Shown: in pieces, positions 25,191 to 37,560 of the stretch | Numbering within the stretch: the stretch's first letter is position 1 | Layout: each line of letters opens with the position of its first letter | Assembly: GCA_035610365.1 (NCBI GenBank) | Contig: CM069432.1 | Coordinates: 263,001,177-263,065,176 of the forward strand | Reading direction: 5' to 3' | DNA length: 64,000 bases | Source: Aquatica leii | Lineage: Eukaryota > Arthropoda > Insecta > Coleoptera > Lampyridae | Translations under genes and position numbers: made by a program | The notes under the pieces: model-generated | The model's database searches: none | What the model was told of the DNA's origin: nothing | What the model saw: only the letters and a program-made list of their open reading frames with translations

Positions 25191-28100
25191 TTCTTCTTCA
25201 ATGATTATTTTCACATCAAACAATTTATTAATTTAATCACAACATTTAATTAATAAATTGTTTAATTATTTGAGAAGACAAAGTTGGTAAAAAACTTAAG
25301 CATTTGTTAAAATTGAAAATTCAATTTCTAGCCGAAAACCTCCTAAACAAGAACATTTAATCAAGCTAGTTATTTGGGTAATTCGTTTTGTAATATTTTT
25401 CAACAATCTACTGAAAATTACTTTTCGTCGTTCAAAAATCCTATATCTAGGATATATACAAGGTACACAAAAAGAAATCGGAACTTCGATTAAAGATTTA
25501 TTCTCTACGTTTGAACAGCCTTCTAAATAACAAAGAATTGAATTCTAATAGTTCAAAAATATCACCGTTGAGAATTTTTAATGAAAAAAAAAGTAATAAT
25601 CTGAATTTAGTTTAACGTTTTGTTTACTAAGTTCCCCTAAAACATATTCGAATCGTTCACAGTTGCGATTTTGGAAGTTTGTTTTAAAGAACAAAATAAC
25701 GTAGTCAGCTATGTAAAAATAAACACTGTTTTACGTATTTTTGTTTAATGTATCAATACGTAATTTAAATGACTCGATTAATTGATGTACAGTCCTACAA
25801 CGCTAACAAGTGACCGCGAAGATTTGTGTACTAAATTTAAAAAACGTGGTGATAAAAGCATTCGTTCTTCTGTGACAAAAGTAACTAGAATGCGTTTTAG
25901 TTTTTATTGCTCTTATTAAGCTGGAATTCGAAAAAGTGAATGCCACTTGTTTGCTTCTGCCACTGTGTTTACGATAATTACTAGTCAAGTAAGCAAAAAC
26001 GTTATTTATACTCTTGTCAATTTTATTGTGGCCATCAAGGTATTAATTAATTAACTTAGATTATGACTAAGTGACAGCAAAACATGTTGGTTAATTCAAT
26101 TTTATGAGATTTCATTTAGTGTTACATAATATGGTACAGAAACGTAACTTGATTTCTCATTACACACCACCACCTACAATACAATATATTATTTTCCGAT
26201 ATCTACCAGATCCTTATGATAACAAAAACCACTTTCACTGTGACAACGATCCATTTACGGTCGACACTTTCACTATCTTCTAAATTTGTTGTATCGATTT
26301 CAACAATTTTAAGTTGTCCTTGACGGCGTTTAATAATGACAAAATATACAACACGCGCACAGGTTGAATCTCCATATTGACCTTGGAAAAAATCAGTATT
26401 GGGCCCTTTACAAGGTGTTACGACACGAACCTAAATCTATTTTATTTTACTTATCGAGATTGTCATTTATTTTTATTTGGACAAAAGCTTTCAACTTTAT
26501 GGGGCATAACCTTCGCCCACCTAAAATCTTTATTTGCGAATAACTTTGTTATCACAGATCTTTTGTTAAATTCGTTTATTGGTTGTTTTTCAGCGTTCTT
26601 TTGTAGTTTCAGTACCTCACTTTCGATTGCCGCTCTAATAAATATGAAAATTTTTGACTAAAATTAAATTTGAACGGTTCAACGATCGAAACTAGTTAAG
26701 AAACAGAAGACGTTTGGAATTTGTTCATCTTGATAGGTATAAATAAACATAAATCTATTTTAAAAAAGCTTCTCTCTGCTGGACGTGTCGCGGTGAATTA
26801 AGAAAAAATTCCTGAAAAATTCGTAGGTGTCGAGAGTGTTATTATTGAGAACGGATGCAGTTATCGATTAATTCTGCATTCGTGTGTTTATTTTAATGTT
26901 AATAAAGAGAAAGCAACTCTCCCCACTTTCATCATAAGGAACTAAGCTGGCTGAAAGCCGACCGACCGTCGCGCCACCACCGGTTGAATAATGGATAGTC
27001 ATCTACTGAACTTCCCCTTTTAAAAGATTTACTTCGTATTTCCCTCTGGCGAAAAAATATATTGGTCAATTCTTTTGTTGGACACGAAAAAAGGATGTTT
27101 ATTAAAATTTAAACGCAAATTGGTAATTTCGCTACAGTAAAACAATTTCAATTTTAATCTGGGTTAACTGGGGATTTTACAGAAACGGTTATGATCCAAC
27201 GTTTTCAGAGATGATGTAGCTACGGGTTTACGAACCGGAGGGTTTTAAACAAGGTGACTGTGGTATTAATTCCTTCTAACGTTTAATCCTACTAAGAAGA
27301 AACATTCATTACATCATTAAGGTTTTGTTGGGATGTAACATCCTACAGTCGACGTTCTAATCTTCTTTGCCTTTATAAATAAGAAATTGAACTAACGTTC
27401 CATTTACGTCCTCATTAAATTACACATGCATATACCGAGCGAAACCAAAAAGTTTCTGCTTTTAATCGCATTAAAGTCGAAAAAGGCGTTGATTCACAAC
27501 TTTATATTCAATCCACGTATAAGCTTTTATAAAGTTTCCGTACAAAAAAGAATTAAATTAAAATAATTAAACCGCTAATTAATTAAAAAGAAATAATTCG
27601 CGCGATTCTAATTAAATCAAAGAAAGTTTTTTTTTAAAACTCGAATTACGCAATAAATTATTAAAATGTATTCATCGAAAACTGAAGCGTTATTTTTTCT
27701 TCCTTCGTCGTTATGACGTAATTATTTAATTCACGTTCACTTGTTTATTATAACATACTTTAAAAACTCGTTCTGGTTTCACTGTGAACTTTTCAGTAAT
27801 TCGGACCAGCTGTTTAATTTGACACACAAACGACTTATTAAAAAGGCGATCTCTTTATTCACGATTGAATAACCGAAGATTGTGTGATTTGTTGAAGTCG
27901 ACAGGGTAAAACGATTTCCATTTAATTTTTAATTAACTCGCTTGAAGAAGACGAATTCGAAAAAGATTTCAACGGGTCCCTCTTTCTACAAGTGCAATTT
28001 GCATTTATTTCATAGCGTTTTGCGTTTTTAAAACGAGCAATAAAAGCACTTTTACGTTTCTAAGATATTCGCCGAACTGTGAAAATTCCTCAGAGACTTC

Positions 28101-30451
28101 TGTGGAGAGTTCACAGTTATAATAATGCCCGATTACAAATTTTCAATATCAGATCGTAGTTACACACGATCGGGTGTAAACAAAAGAGTTTTAGGGAAAA
28201 AAAACAAAATTGTGATTGGAATTAATCAAAGTAAGCCATTAAATTACCAGTCCATAAGACTTCATCATATAAATAAATCAAAATTGTTTTCAAAATTCTG
28301 AAACCGCAGCACAACTTTGCGCATCACCGTCGTCATCGTTTTCGTTAAAGATGACAAACCAGTTTCTCCAAAATCCGCGTAAAGAAATAGTTAAAAAAAC
28401 CCACAAACTTTCAAAAAATTCATTTATTTTAGTGTGAACAAACGCGACACCATCGTGTGGTCGGCTCAAAAACGTTTGCATTTGAAGTCTTTCATTAACA
28501 ATCGAACGATTATCAAAATTAACCATTGTTAAACCAATACAAAACAAGTTTTCCTTAAACAGCTGCTACCAACAACCACGTATTCGGCTTGGATACTGAC
28601 AACATTACCAATCAGAACTTAGACCGTGAATATTTTACATATTATGGCCACCTATGCAGATGCTGATCAATTATCATTCAGCCAATGTAACATTTAGCAG
28701 CTGCAAAAAAACCAATGCGTCCTATTCCATTCAAAAACTTCAAAAAAAAATTGTTTTTTACAACATAAAAAAGTCGATTGATAAAATGCAAATTCCAACA
28801 AAGCCTACTGCGACGTTTCCTTCATTCTACGATTTTTTTTAAATAAAGAATATAAATTCAAACGATAGAATCAGAGTATTTCCTGCGTTTTTTAAGGTAA
28901 AAATCTTTGTCCATAACAAATAGTTCAAAATTCTCAGAACAATTATTTCCTAACAAATTCTTACATGTAATACTTCACACTTTCCTCGAATTTTAGTAAA
29001 AGTATTTGCAATAACATCCTTTTAGTAACACACGAATTTAACCCAAAAATAATTGTGATTTAGCGTGTTTGTTTTTGGGCGTGAAGACGAAAACGAAAGT
29101 GAATGACCAAATGCAGTTTGCCTACAATAATTAATTAATTTTAGAAATTTCTTAGATTTAAACAAGTTGCGTGTCCAAACCAAAAAATTGAATAGAAAAA
29201 CGATTAAAATTTAGTAAAATCGTTAAACTGGTAAAAAGAAGAAAAACGGTTTTAACAAAGTTGGTATAAAATTATAGTATAAGCCTCAAGCTGCAACATT
29301 ATATATGAATCAAAAACGAATCGATTATAAGTTATGCAACTTTTTTTTGTCACATAACCAAAAGCGTTCCTTACGAATGAAATCTTTTCAGCAACAAAAA
29401 TAAAAACATAGACAAATGCGATAATAATTGTGGTCTGAAACCTTCAAGAAATTTAAAATAAACGCGTAATCGTTCAGATAATAAACCAAACGTTTATCAT
29501 TTGTTTTATTAGGTAGCCACAGCCTTCGCGATAAAACACTAAAATATGCAATTTTTTTGCACGCAATTCGCAACAGAAGTGCAATCGAATAAAATTAATT
29601 AAACAAAAGATTGTGTTATGTTATTGGCAGTGGAGCGTGTATGTATGTATATCTTATTTCTTGCAAAAAGTTACTTTCACTTTCATGCTATCGGCCATGT
29701 ACTAGTACGGTTATTGCGTAAGTTTTAAATTTTTCCCAACGATGGGTGACTCGTAAATTAAAAAAAGATGTTTAAAAAAAAACTACAGGAAATGGGTTTT
29801 GTAGACGTAAATATTTACTTTGACGTTTGAGTAACTTGTCCGTGAAGAAATATCACCATAAATAAGTAATTTTGAGTAGGCCATGAGCGGTTGTTTCAAG
29901 ACCAAAGCGGCAGAGAAAAGAATCTGCGGTTTTTATGTAATACTACTTAAAAAGGTGATTTAATAAGATTTAATGAAGGCGGAACACGCTGTCGACACAC
30001 ATGTTCACTTTCAAACAGGAAACCTCACCGATGATTCAATAATGAAAATGAAAATGTGTCGATTTAGGTCATTTGGTTGTATATGAGCGCGCGCGACAAA
30101 GTTGTTGCATGCTACTTTTTTGAAGTTCTTTGTTCTCGGACACTGTTGACCGTTTATTTCACGGACGATGATCTCCACACGCTGTTGCGCGTCTCTGCAT
30201 TCCAACCAGGTACTTCTAAAAATTTACATGAATCATCGTCGTCATCCCGACATGATATTCGGAATCACGTTATTTATTTTCGAGAAATACGCAACAAAGA
30301 AGTCTGTAGAAATCAAAAGACAGGAAACGGATAAATGATTTTGTAAACGGCGGTTAATCACGACACATCACTTAGAAAAAAAAAGGCGCCAAGAACAATA
30401 ACACCACCAAAATATTTATATTTTACTCGTGTAAATCCAAACACTGCTTAC
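25191..30451. other. Unassigned intergenic or intronic DNA
   Basis: About 5 kb with no recognised coding exon, RNA gene or repeat. Short open frames at 26377-26661 (plus), 28290-28547 (minus) and 30077-30334 (plus) show no family motif. The stretch from about 26750 to 27000 is slightly richer in GC (it includes CCGACCGACCGTCGCGCC), but no feature could be assigned. It lies on the downstream side of the candidate minus-strand start at 30452-30471 and could be its first intron. Confidence 0.4.
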
Positions 30452-30471
30452 CTTTGAGTCGCCATGCGATC
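30452..30471 (-). other. Candidate first coding exon (MATQ start)
   Basis: On the minus strand the sequence reads acceptor-like TTTTTACCTTAG, then GATCGCATGGCGACTCAAAG, then GTAAGCAG. The ATG at 30465-30463 has a fair start context (CGCATGG) and the donor is close to consensus. If real, the exon contributes M-A-T-Q plus two bases. It lies just downstream of the GC-rich island, in the right position and orientation for a first coding exon. A 20-nt exon is unusually short; the upstream AG may be unused, so that the exon extends further 5'. The gene is not identified. Confidence 0.3.
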
Positions 30472-30519
30472 CTAAGGTAAAAATTCGTTTTAAAGTTATG
30501 TCCAGTATGTGCACAGAAT

Positions 30520-30860
30520 TTTAAACAGTAATTAATAATTCACAATAACAACAAGAAAAAGCCGGCGCTCGGACTGAGCATTTGCTTACTTTGATACGTC
30601 TACTTTGAAGAGTCGCGATACAATGAAGCGGCGGCAGCAGCAGCGATTGCCGGCCGGGCTTCGGGAAGAAGAGGGGACCACGTGGGGCGGCTGGCTGCGC
30701 GAGGGGCCCGCCGCGTATTGACGCAGCCACCCCAAGTCCGCACCCCCTTATCCCCTTTACCCGTGTTTATGATCGCGCGGATAATTATACCTGGTCAATG
30801 ACGGTCGCCGCGACGCCGTGCCATCCAGCACGCCCTTTAATTTGGGGCCCACGACCCGAC
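30520..30860 (-). promoter_or_regulatory. GC-rich island, possible promoter and 5' UTR
   Basis: This stretch of about 300 bases is strikingly GC-rich and CpG-rich (for example CGGCGGCAGCAGCAGCG at about 30627 and CGCGACGCCGTGCC near 30812) in a window that is otherwise strongly AT-rich. Such islands in insects often mark a promoter or 5' untranslated exon. A donor-like AAAGTAAGC on the minus strand at about 30583-30591 would end a 5' UTR exon and lead to the ATG exon at 30452-30471. GGTATAATTATCC (minus, about 30780-30792) is a possible TATA-like element upstream. No protein is recognised in it. The open frame on the minus strand (30521-30730) is proline- and arginine-rich, as expected from GC-rich DNA. 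Confidence 0.35.
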
Positions 30861-31757
30861 ATACGCATTTAAAATTCCACAATTGTCAAAATATCAAACT
30901 CCCAAAATCAACACGTTGCCGTTGTTGTTGTTTATTATAGTTGTTTCCGTCTTCGAACTCGCTTTTAGCATCTTCTTAAGGCCTACTTTAATCAATAAAC
31001 TAAATATTATTTTAGGGTTTCCAAAACACAAGGGTGTCTACGATCAAATTTCGAATCGAAACTTTAACGAAAACTTCTCGAATAATTAAATGCATAGTTT
31101 TGAGTTATCTTAAACAGTTTTAACACGCAATTCCCCCTGTTTTATTAATCAATCGAGTTGACTACTCATCATTAATCCTTTTGTACAGTTTTGCACCCAC
31201 GCGCTTTTATTTTTATAACCTTCGTAGTTGTAGTATTTTATACACTTTAGTAGGTCTTGTTTTATTCCACCGTCAATGAGTCCCTTGACATTTACTTTCT
31301 CCTCCTTTAAATAATTACACACGACAAACGCTCTAACAGTTTTTAACGCTTTAACCGAAGCGGTTATACCTTAGTACAAAAGAACGCGAACGTTGACATT
31401 ACGATCGGTTTCGATGAACTAATCGAAGATGATAAAATCAATCGGTTACAGCTCCACTTTTGTTTTTGTTAATTTGGAGCAACGCTGAAACTTATCGACA
31501 AAAAGTTTCATGCAAACTTCGACGGAAGGATCAAACTAGTACATAATTACATGAAATTTTAGACGGCGAACTTAACCGAATCAGTTAAAATAGAGAGTTA
31601 AGTTTCAGTTTAATATTTTAAACAAACGAATAGCGTTGAAAAATGTTGGAATTTATTGATAGTTGAATACAAATCTATTATTCGTCCTCGTTTTTTTCAA
31701 AATGTTTTTACTAAAACCAATATGATTGTAATTGTTTCAACAATTGATACAAACCTT
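30861..31757. other. Unassigned DNA
   Basis: Flank of the GC island. The short plus-strand open frame at 30883-31089 has a hydrophobic start and no family motif. Nothing else can be supported here. Confidence 0.4.
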
Positions 31758-32178
31758 GGGCCCGGTTGCATAGAGCATAGTTAACTATGTCGTTAGCTGA
31801 CACCGTTGTAAATAAATCGTAGCTATTGATTTATTAAGAATGTCGTCAGCAAAACAATTGATTTTGTACCAATAACAAAACGACACGTATTTAACTACAT
31901 CGTCAAAGTTAACAATTCTTTATGCAACCGGGCCTTAAGCTCTTAATAACAGCAAATTCTATTGACAATTCAGAATGGTATTGACACAGACGAACTACCG
32001 AAAGAATCGAGCAGTGTTAATTTTGACCGTGTTGTTAACTACGTGATCATATCGTTAAGTGTCGTCATTGGTCGTCAAGTACAAAATCAATCGTTTTGCT
32101 GACAACATTGTCAAATCAATTTAGTTAACAACGGTGTCAGCTAACGACATACTTAACTTTCCTTTATGCAACCGGGCA
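31758..32178. mobile_element. Fold-back MITE with long inverted repeats
   Basis: The left end reads GGGCCCGGTTGCATAGAG and the right end reads CTTTATGCAACCGGGC, which is its inverted match. The inverted homology goes far inwards: GTCGTTAGCTGACACCGTTG (about 31789) pairs with CAACGGTGTCAGCTAACGAC (about 32131), and CAAAACAATTGATTTTGTAC pairs with GTACAAAATCAATCGTTTTG (about 32080). A third terminus, CTTTATGCAACCGGGCC, sits inside at 31919-31935. A shorter 180-bp element is therefore embedded, or the element arose by partial duplication. There is no coding capacity. It is a non-autonomous DNA transposon whose superfamily I cannot assign. Confidence 0.75.
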
Positions 32179-32384
32179 ATAGTATGCGTTTGGAATAAAA
32201 AATGATCTGGCACCGTCTGACCATACTTTTGATGTAATCGCTAGAAAGAAACAGCCTTTTTGTCCCATACTTTTTGATAGCGTTCAGAAAACTAGATGAT
32301 CGATACTAATGATAACCATTTTCCTGTTTCAGGAACTAAACAAATGCAATATTTGGGAGTATTGACCTTATAGGCTTAATTGTC

Positions 32385-32505
32385 GATGACTTTATAACGA
32401 AGACCCTAGCATAGCGCTTCTATTATGAAAGTTTTGGCGTTAACTCCTTTTGCCAACCGTTGCGCCGAATACCCGAAATGGATTTATTCTAACCTTTACA
32501 TCACT
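32385..32505 (-). repeat. Dispersed repeat shared with the gypsy 5' region
   Basis: Blocks CGAAGACCCTAG, CTTTTGCCAACCGTTG and GGATTTATTCTAACC occur here in the same order as at 43440-43575. That second copy lies just upstream of the putative primer binding site of the minus-strand gypsy relic, so this is probably an LTR fragment of that family. Confidence 0.5.
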
Positions 32506-32824
32506 ACACCTTCAGTGAGTAACCTGCAGGAGATGAACGACTTGTCTTGGTTGGTTCTAAGTGGTTACGGTAAAACGTAACTATTGCACTCAGCTGAAGT
32601 GCGATCAATAACCGGTAACTTAATCCATCGCAAAAAAAGCAACGGCAGCTCAGATTTTCGTGGGAAGTGTGAAAGTAATTAATAGCATTCAGCCTGTCTT
32701 GGATATGCCGATTGTAATTTGTAATTTGATTGAAAAAGCGCCAAAACGAGAAGAAGAAACCCCAGGTGCCTGTTTAATCAAGCAATGAGTAAATTTATTT
32801 CAACAACACACAAAAAAAACTCCG

Positions 32825-33005
32825 TCTGCAGTGCCGCTGGATGGATTGAGTAGCTCAACGGTGCTGTTGCCGGTTCCAAGCCCGGATAAAGGAGGAGGGT
32901 TGAAACGATGGGTTAGCAACCCATCTTTCAGAAAAAACAGACAAGGCTTGTAGCATCCCATTTTTTATTGTCTTTTGGAATCGGCCAGCGCCTGGAAAAT
33001 AATCC
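32825..33005 (+). mobile_element. LINE 5' end fragment
   Basis: The sequence GGTTCCAAGCCCGGATAAAG, followed by GGAGGGTTGAAACGATGGG, AGCAACCCATC and GGCCAGCGCCTGGAAAATAA, matches the conserved 5' untranslated start that I recall from many insect RTE/Jockey-type LINEs. No endonuclease frame follows directly, so it is a truncated or internally deleted copy. Confidence 0.5.
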
Positions 33006-33354
33006 TCGAGAATTCAGGGTGTAGTTGATTGGTTACTGCTTCCATCTTCTCTCAGGACCTTTTCTTCATAAACAGGACACGTATTGGTTTATTTTTGGAT
33101 TGCGTTTAGTGTTAATCACCGCGTTATGTCATAGTGCTGATATTCTTTTCAGTCGCGTGGCCGGTTCCAGTACTGTTTCTGGGACTCAAATGAGAACCTT
33201 TTTAGGTGCAGGAAGGTCTTTAAGATAAATAATCTTTAGCTTTTTATCCTCCTCCAGAATTACGTTTCCGCTACCTAGCCCATCCGACCGAGTCTAACTA
33301 GACTTTCTTTCTAAATGATACATTTTCTATTCTTACCTATCCTTTTTGTGACGA

Positions 33355-33530
33355 ACTTGTACCAAGCAAATGTGGGTGGTTTGGTGGGTCCACATCCTCC
33401 TTCCTCTCTTCCAGAAGTCGCTTTTTGTTTGACGTGCCGACTAGCCACGCTCTGGTTGCTTCGTCTGCGCACGTTATTTTCAGGAATCTTCCTTTATGGA
33501 CGCATATTTTTGGGTTCTGTTACGAGTCTC
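33355..33530 (-). pseudogene. DUF4780-like fragment (transposon-associated)
   Basis: On the minus strand, the frame at about 33492-33358 reads GRFLKITCADEATRAWLVGT and then KKRLLEERKEDVDPPNHP. The CADEATRxWL core is the signature I associate with DUF4780, a domain found in large arthropod families that look transposon-derived. Further upstream in the same frame (to about 33620) there are stops, so the copy is broken. On the plus strand a 123-codon open frame overlaps it, and I regard that as a shadow. The role of DUF4780 is unknown. Confidence 0.4.
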
Positions 33531-33888
33531 CGTCTTTTTCTTTTGAATTTTTTTAGAAGTGGTTCTATATATGTCTCACCGCAGTGTTCCGATGCGCACG
33601 AAAAGTTATATGCTCCGGGATTCGCTTGTTTTTCTGGTCTTCTGTCTAGTCACGCATCTACATCGGCCTGGTCCTTCCCATCTTAAATTTAGGTTTTTAC
33701 TAAGGTTGTATCTTCTTGGTTCATGCAATTAAACCAAGACTACCTAGCACTACTTGCCTGTGAGACATGTTTACAGCTGTAAAGAGGTTGGAATCTGGTT
33801 GCCGTGTCTGCTGACCAAAGTCAGTAGAGCAGCGACAGGTATCGTTATTCCAGTTTCAGCTCTTGCCACGACACTATAGCTTGAGTAT

Positions 33889-33908
33889 TTAAATACGTAC
33901 GTATTTAA
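33889..33908. repeat. Perfect 20-bp palindrome
   Basis: TTAAATACGTACGTATTTAA is a perfect inverted repeat with no spacer. Its function is unknown; it could bind a dimeric protein or be chance. Confidence 0.6.
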
Positions 33909-34276
33909 GCCGTGATATCCACCAGCTGAAGACACGCCTGATAAGTAGATCTGGGTAGATCAACCCATGGGATTTTAAACTTAAATAAATAGGCAAGTAA
34001 AGTATTGTTGTGCGATCTATAATTACGGATTTAAAGTAATAAAGTGAGGGAAGAACCAGTGATTTCTTGGTTTAAGTTATATTGAAAAAGATTGGATGCT
34101 TTGCATGACTATACATACGCTGAGGAGTACGTCAGTTGAATTTTTTATCATTTGGAATCGATAGAAGGGTACAAGAAAAAAGAAAAAAACTTGCAAGCAA
34201 GATCTACACGTAAGAGTTTCAATAATAATTAAAATTTATTACAATATGTTTTTGTGCTGCCAGCATTGCTTTCGTT

Positions 34277-34361
34277 TATACTAAGATAAGAACATCATGC
34301 GTTGGCAACTTCGGTTACAATGACACGGTCCTAATCCGGAAGACGTTCTTATCTTAGTATA
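34277..34361. repeat. Inverted repeat with 51-bp loop
   Basis: TATACTAAGATAAGAAC at 34277-34293 is the exact reverse complement of GTTCTTATCTTAGTATA at 34345-34361. The 17-bp arms could form a hairpin or be the ends of a very small MITE. No target duplication is evident. Confidence 0.6.
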
Positions 34362-34930
34362 GATTCCGGTCGTGGAAGCCTTCGCTATTACATTGCATTC
34401 GTTTGTTACTGTAGTTACGTAATGGCTAAAAAAAGCTCTAGAGTGGTAAAATTAAAAGTAGAAATTCACATAAAACTAAGTGTTCAATGTCAATTATTAT
34501 ATTAGAGCGATTATGCGACAGGTGTAAAAATCATTTTAAAAATTTTGAAATCCAGTTAAAATTGAAAAAAAAACTATATTAAAGTTAATGACAAATTTGA
34601 GAGATTTAGTAATAAATGTAGTGCCAACATTACATTTCTGGCAATTTTAAAATTATTTCTTTTATTTATTAAAAAAGAAATGTAATTTTACAAAAAGCAA
34701 CACAACAAATAATGTACGCTACTCTTGTCGAAAGTTTCATGGCATAACTCACTCACATGCCTCACGTCGCATTAACGTTCGGTATGTTTTACTTTCGACG
34801 TTTGTTACGTAAATTACTATTATAAAACGTTTAAAAAAAGCATAAGTAAAATTCACGTTTCTACGAATTAGGTTTTTATTTCAACTCTGGATAAATCTCG
34901 TGTGGTAAATTTTTAAAAAATTTCGATCGC

Positions 34931-37560
34931 ATGACTCGGAATCAGGATGGTCATAAATTACAACGAACGCTAAGGAAACGGATTATGAGATTGGCTACAT
35001 GGAACATTCAAGGACTTAGGACAAAACAAGCAAAGGTTTTGAAAGAGCCAAAAGAAAAAAATATTGACATCTGTGTTTTAACTAAAACAAAAAAGAAAGG
35101 CAAAGGAAATGAGAAAATAGGAGAGTATATTCATTTTTACAGCGGAGTGTCGTTCATAAGAAATACAAAAACAATATCAAGAGTTGGAAGAAATCACGCT
35201 GGAGATAGAAAAAAAATGGAAAAGTCATAGTAATAATATGGGTGTACGCTCCAAGCGAGGATGCTGAAACGGAGGTAAAGGAAATTGACGCAGATATTGA
35301 AGAACATAAATAGCAACAAGGAGATTTAAATGCCAGAGTTAGACGGAACGAAAATGACTCGGCTGTGGGAAAACATAGTGAAGAAACAGTAAATAATAAC
35401 GGTCAACGACTTATAGACATGTGTAAAAATTTATCCCTCAAAGTAATGATAAACGACTACCTGATCCAGCGGAAAAATTCAAGACTAAAAGCCAATGACG
35501 TAAGGGCGTATCGTGGGGCAGAATGTGGGTCAGATCATTACTTGGTGATAGCAAAAGTAAATTATAGAAAATCAGACGGTATAAATAGAGAAGAAAATAA
35601 CAAAAAGGAATATGAAGAACTGAAAGCTGAAAAATATAATCTAGAAAGCTTTAAACAAGAATCTACACAGTTTCTATATAAATTAAGATTGTCCACGAAG
35701 CTTCAAGGAATAGGACATGAAGAACTAGACACAGAAAATAAGTAACAACTTTGTTACAGAAAACATACATCAAGCAACCAAAGAAGCTTTAGGGTATCAG
35801 GAAGTAGACCATAAACAAAAGCCAGAATGGTGGTCAGGAGAAATGAAGAATCTAATGGAAAATAAAAAGAAAGGTATCAAATGTGGGTGCGTACTAAGGA
35901 CCCGGAAGACAGAAAGGTATATGCACAATGCAATAGAGAAGCGAAAAAGATGGTGGTAAAGAAGAACGAAATGTGGGATAAAAAATGTGAAGAGATCCAG
36001 AGATGTTTAGGAGGAACTAGAATAACACAGACATGGAAGAAAGGACAGAAAGGAGACAGGAAATATAAACTTGATAAAAGAAGAAGAATGGCCAGAACAT
36101 TATAGGACACTATTAACGGAAAATAGAGAACAATTTAAAGGAACAATAGACAAGATTGAAGCAGATGAAAACATGCAAGCAGAAGAGATAAATATAACTG
36201 AAATCAAAAGAGCGTTAACAGACATGGAAAACGGCAAAGCTCCGGGACCGGGAAACATTTCCATTGAACTAATAAAACGTGGACCCGATATTATGTTGGA
36301 AATTCTAGCCGAGCTGTTTAATGCCTACCTGATTAGGGGTGAAGACATTCCAGCGGACTGGAATTTGGCATATATCAATTCAATTTATAAGAAGGAAAAT
36401 AAGAAAGTCTGTATGATTTATAGGGGGATAAGTGTTACTAGTTCAATGGGAAGGTTGTATGGCAGGATTCTAAAAAAAAGAATCGAATCGGAATATGAAG
36501 ACTCAGAGAAGCAGAACGGTTTTCGTGCGGGAAGATCATGCTTAGATAATATATTTACCCTTCAGCAAATAATAGAAAAACGGAAAGCCCAAAATCAACC
36601 TACGCATCTCGTATTTATGAGAAGGCCTACGATATAGTGCCCTTGACAAAGCTTTTCGATGTGTTGACGAAGGTCGGCCTCAGTTAAACGTACATTCGTG
36701 CAATTTGGAACTTATATAAGAGTCCAGAAAGCGTCGTAAAGGTTGGGAAATAAATGTTGGAACCACTTACAGTTACAAAAGGTCTCAAACAGGGATGCTG
36801 TTTGTCGCCCACTTTGTTCAAGATATATGTTCAAGAAGCTTTGGAGAACTGAAGGAAGAAGTGTTCAAGAATGGGAATTGACATCGGGGATAAATGCTTG
36901 ACAACTCTCTTCTTTGCTAACGATCAAGTTAAGAAAAATTATAAAAGAATACGACGAGTGAATGAATATGAACAAAGGAAAAAGAAAATACCTACACATA
37001 GGAGAAGAGCAGGAAGACCCGGATTTACAATTAAAAGAACTAAAAAAATGTGAAGAGTATAAAAACTTAGGAAGCATGATATCAAGAGAAGGAACATCCA
37101 ATAGAGATATAACGTATAGGGTTCAATAAGGTCAGAAATGTGTACGAATGTTCAATTCATTACTTTGGTCAAATCAAATTATAATAAATACGAAAATGAC
37201 AATCTACACAGCAATAGTAGAACCGATATTGACATACGGATCAGAATGCTGGCAGTTCTCGGACAGAAATAGGAAAAAAGTGAAGGCAGTATAAATGGAT
37301 TACATAAAGAGAGCATAAGTAGAGTGTCCAGGCTGGAACGTATACCGAATCAAAAAATTAGAATGCGTGTAAAAAGAGCATATACGACTATAGACGGGGT
37401 AGAAACAAGACAACTTCTGTGGTATGGACACGTAATGAGGATCGAGGAGAATAGATGGCCCAAAAGAATTATGAAGTATGTACCAAGGAATAGAACAAAA
37501 AGAGGAAGACCAGCATTAACATGGGAAAAAGTTAACCCATTTGAAAGTTCTTTAATTTGA
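34931..37560 (+). pseudogene. RTE/Jockey-type LINE, endonuclease-reverse transcriptase relic
   Basis: An almost complete non-LTR retrotransposon ORF2 is broken by frameshifts. The apurinic-type endonuclease starts at about 34985 (MRLATWNIQG) and continues with GDLNARVRRNE (about 35323) and RGAECGSDHYLVIAKV (about 35514), the conserved GSDH motif. A linker precedes the reverse transcriptase: GKAPGPGNISIELIK (about 36233), NGFRAGRSCLDNIF (about 36516), EKAYDIVPL (about 36622), KGLKQGCCLSPTLFKIYV (about 36778) and FFANDQV (about 36910). The last is the catalytic YADD box with Asn in place of the first Asp. The C-terminal tail has LLWYGHVMRIEENRWPK and KRGRPALTW (about 37410-37530). At least five frame breaks show it is inactive. 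The exact clade cannot be decided by eye. Confidence 0.9.

Larger units (their letters stand above)
33700..34930. other. Unassigned DNA between LINE relics
   Basis: No gene is recognised. It contains the palindrome at 33889-33908 and the hairpin at 34277-34361. The rest is AT-rich with no readable motif. Confidence 0.4.

Noticed and set aside
33580..33620. PGAYNFSC and CGETYIE on the minus strand, resembling a GIY-YIG endonuclease
   Set aside because: The match is short and no RT or further endonuclease motif follows. The DUF4780-like reading of the adjacent DNA explains the region better.
33315..33686. A 123-codon plus-strand frame, one of the longest in the window
   Set aside because: It overlaps the minus-strand CADEATRAWL fragment, so it is probably the antisense shadow of a decayed transposon.
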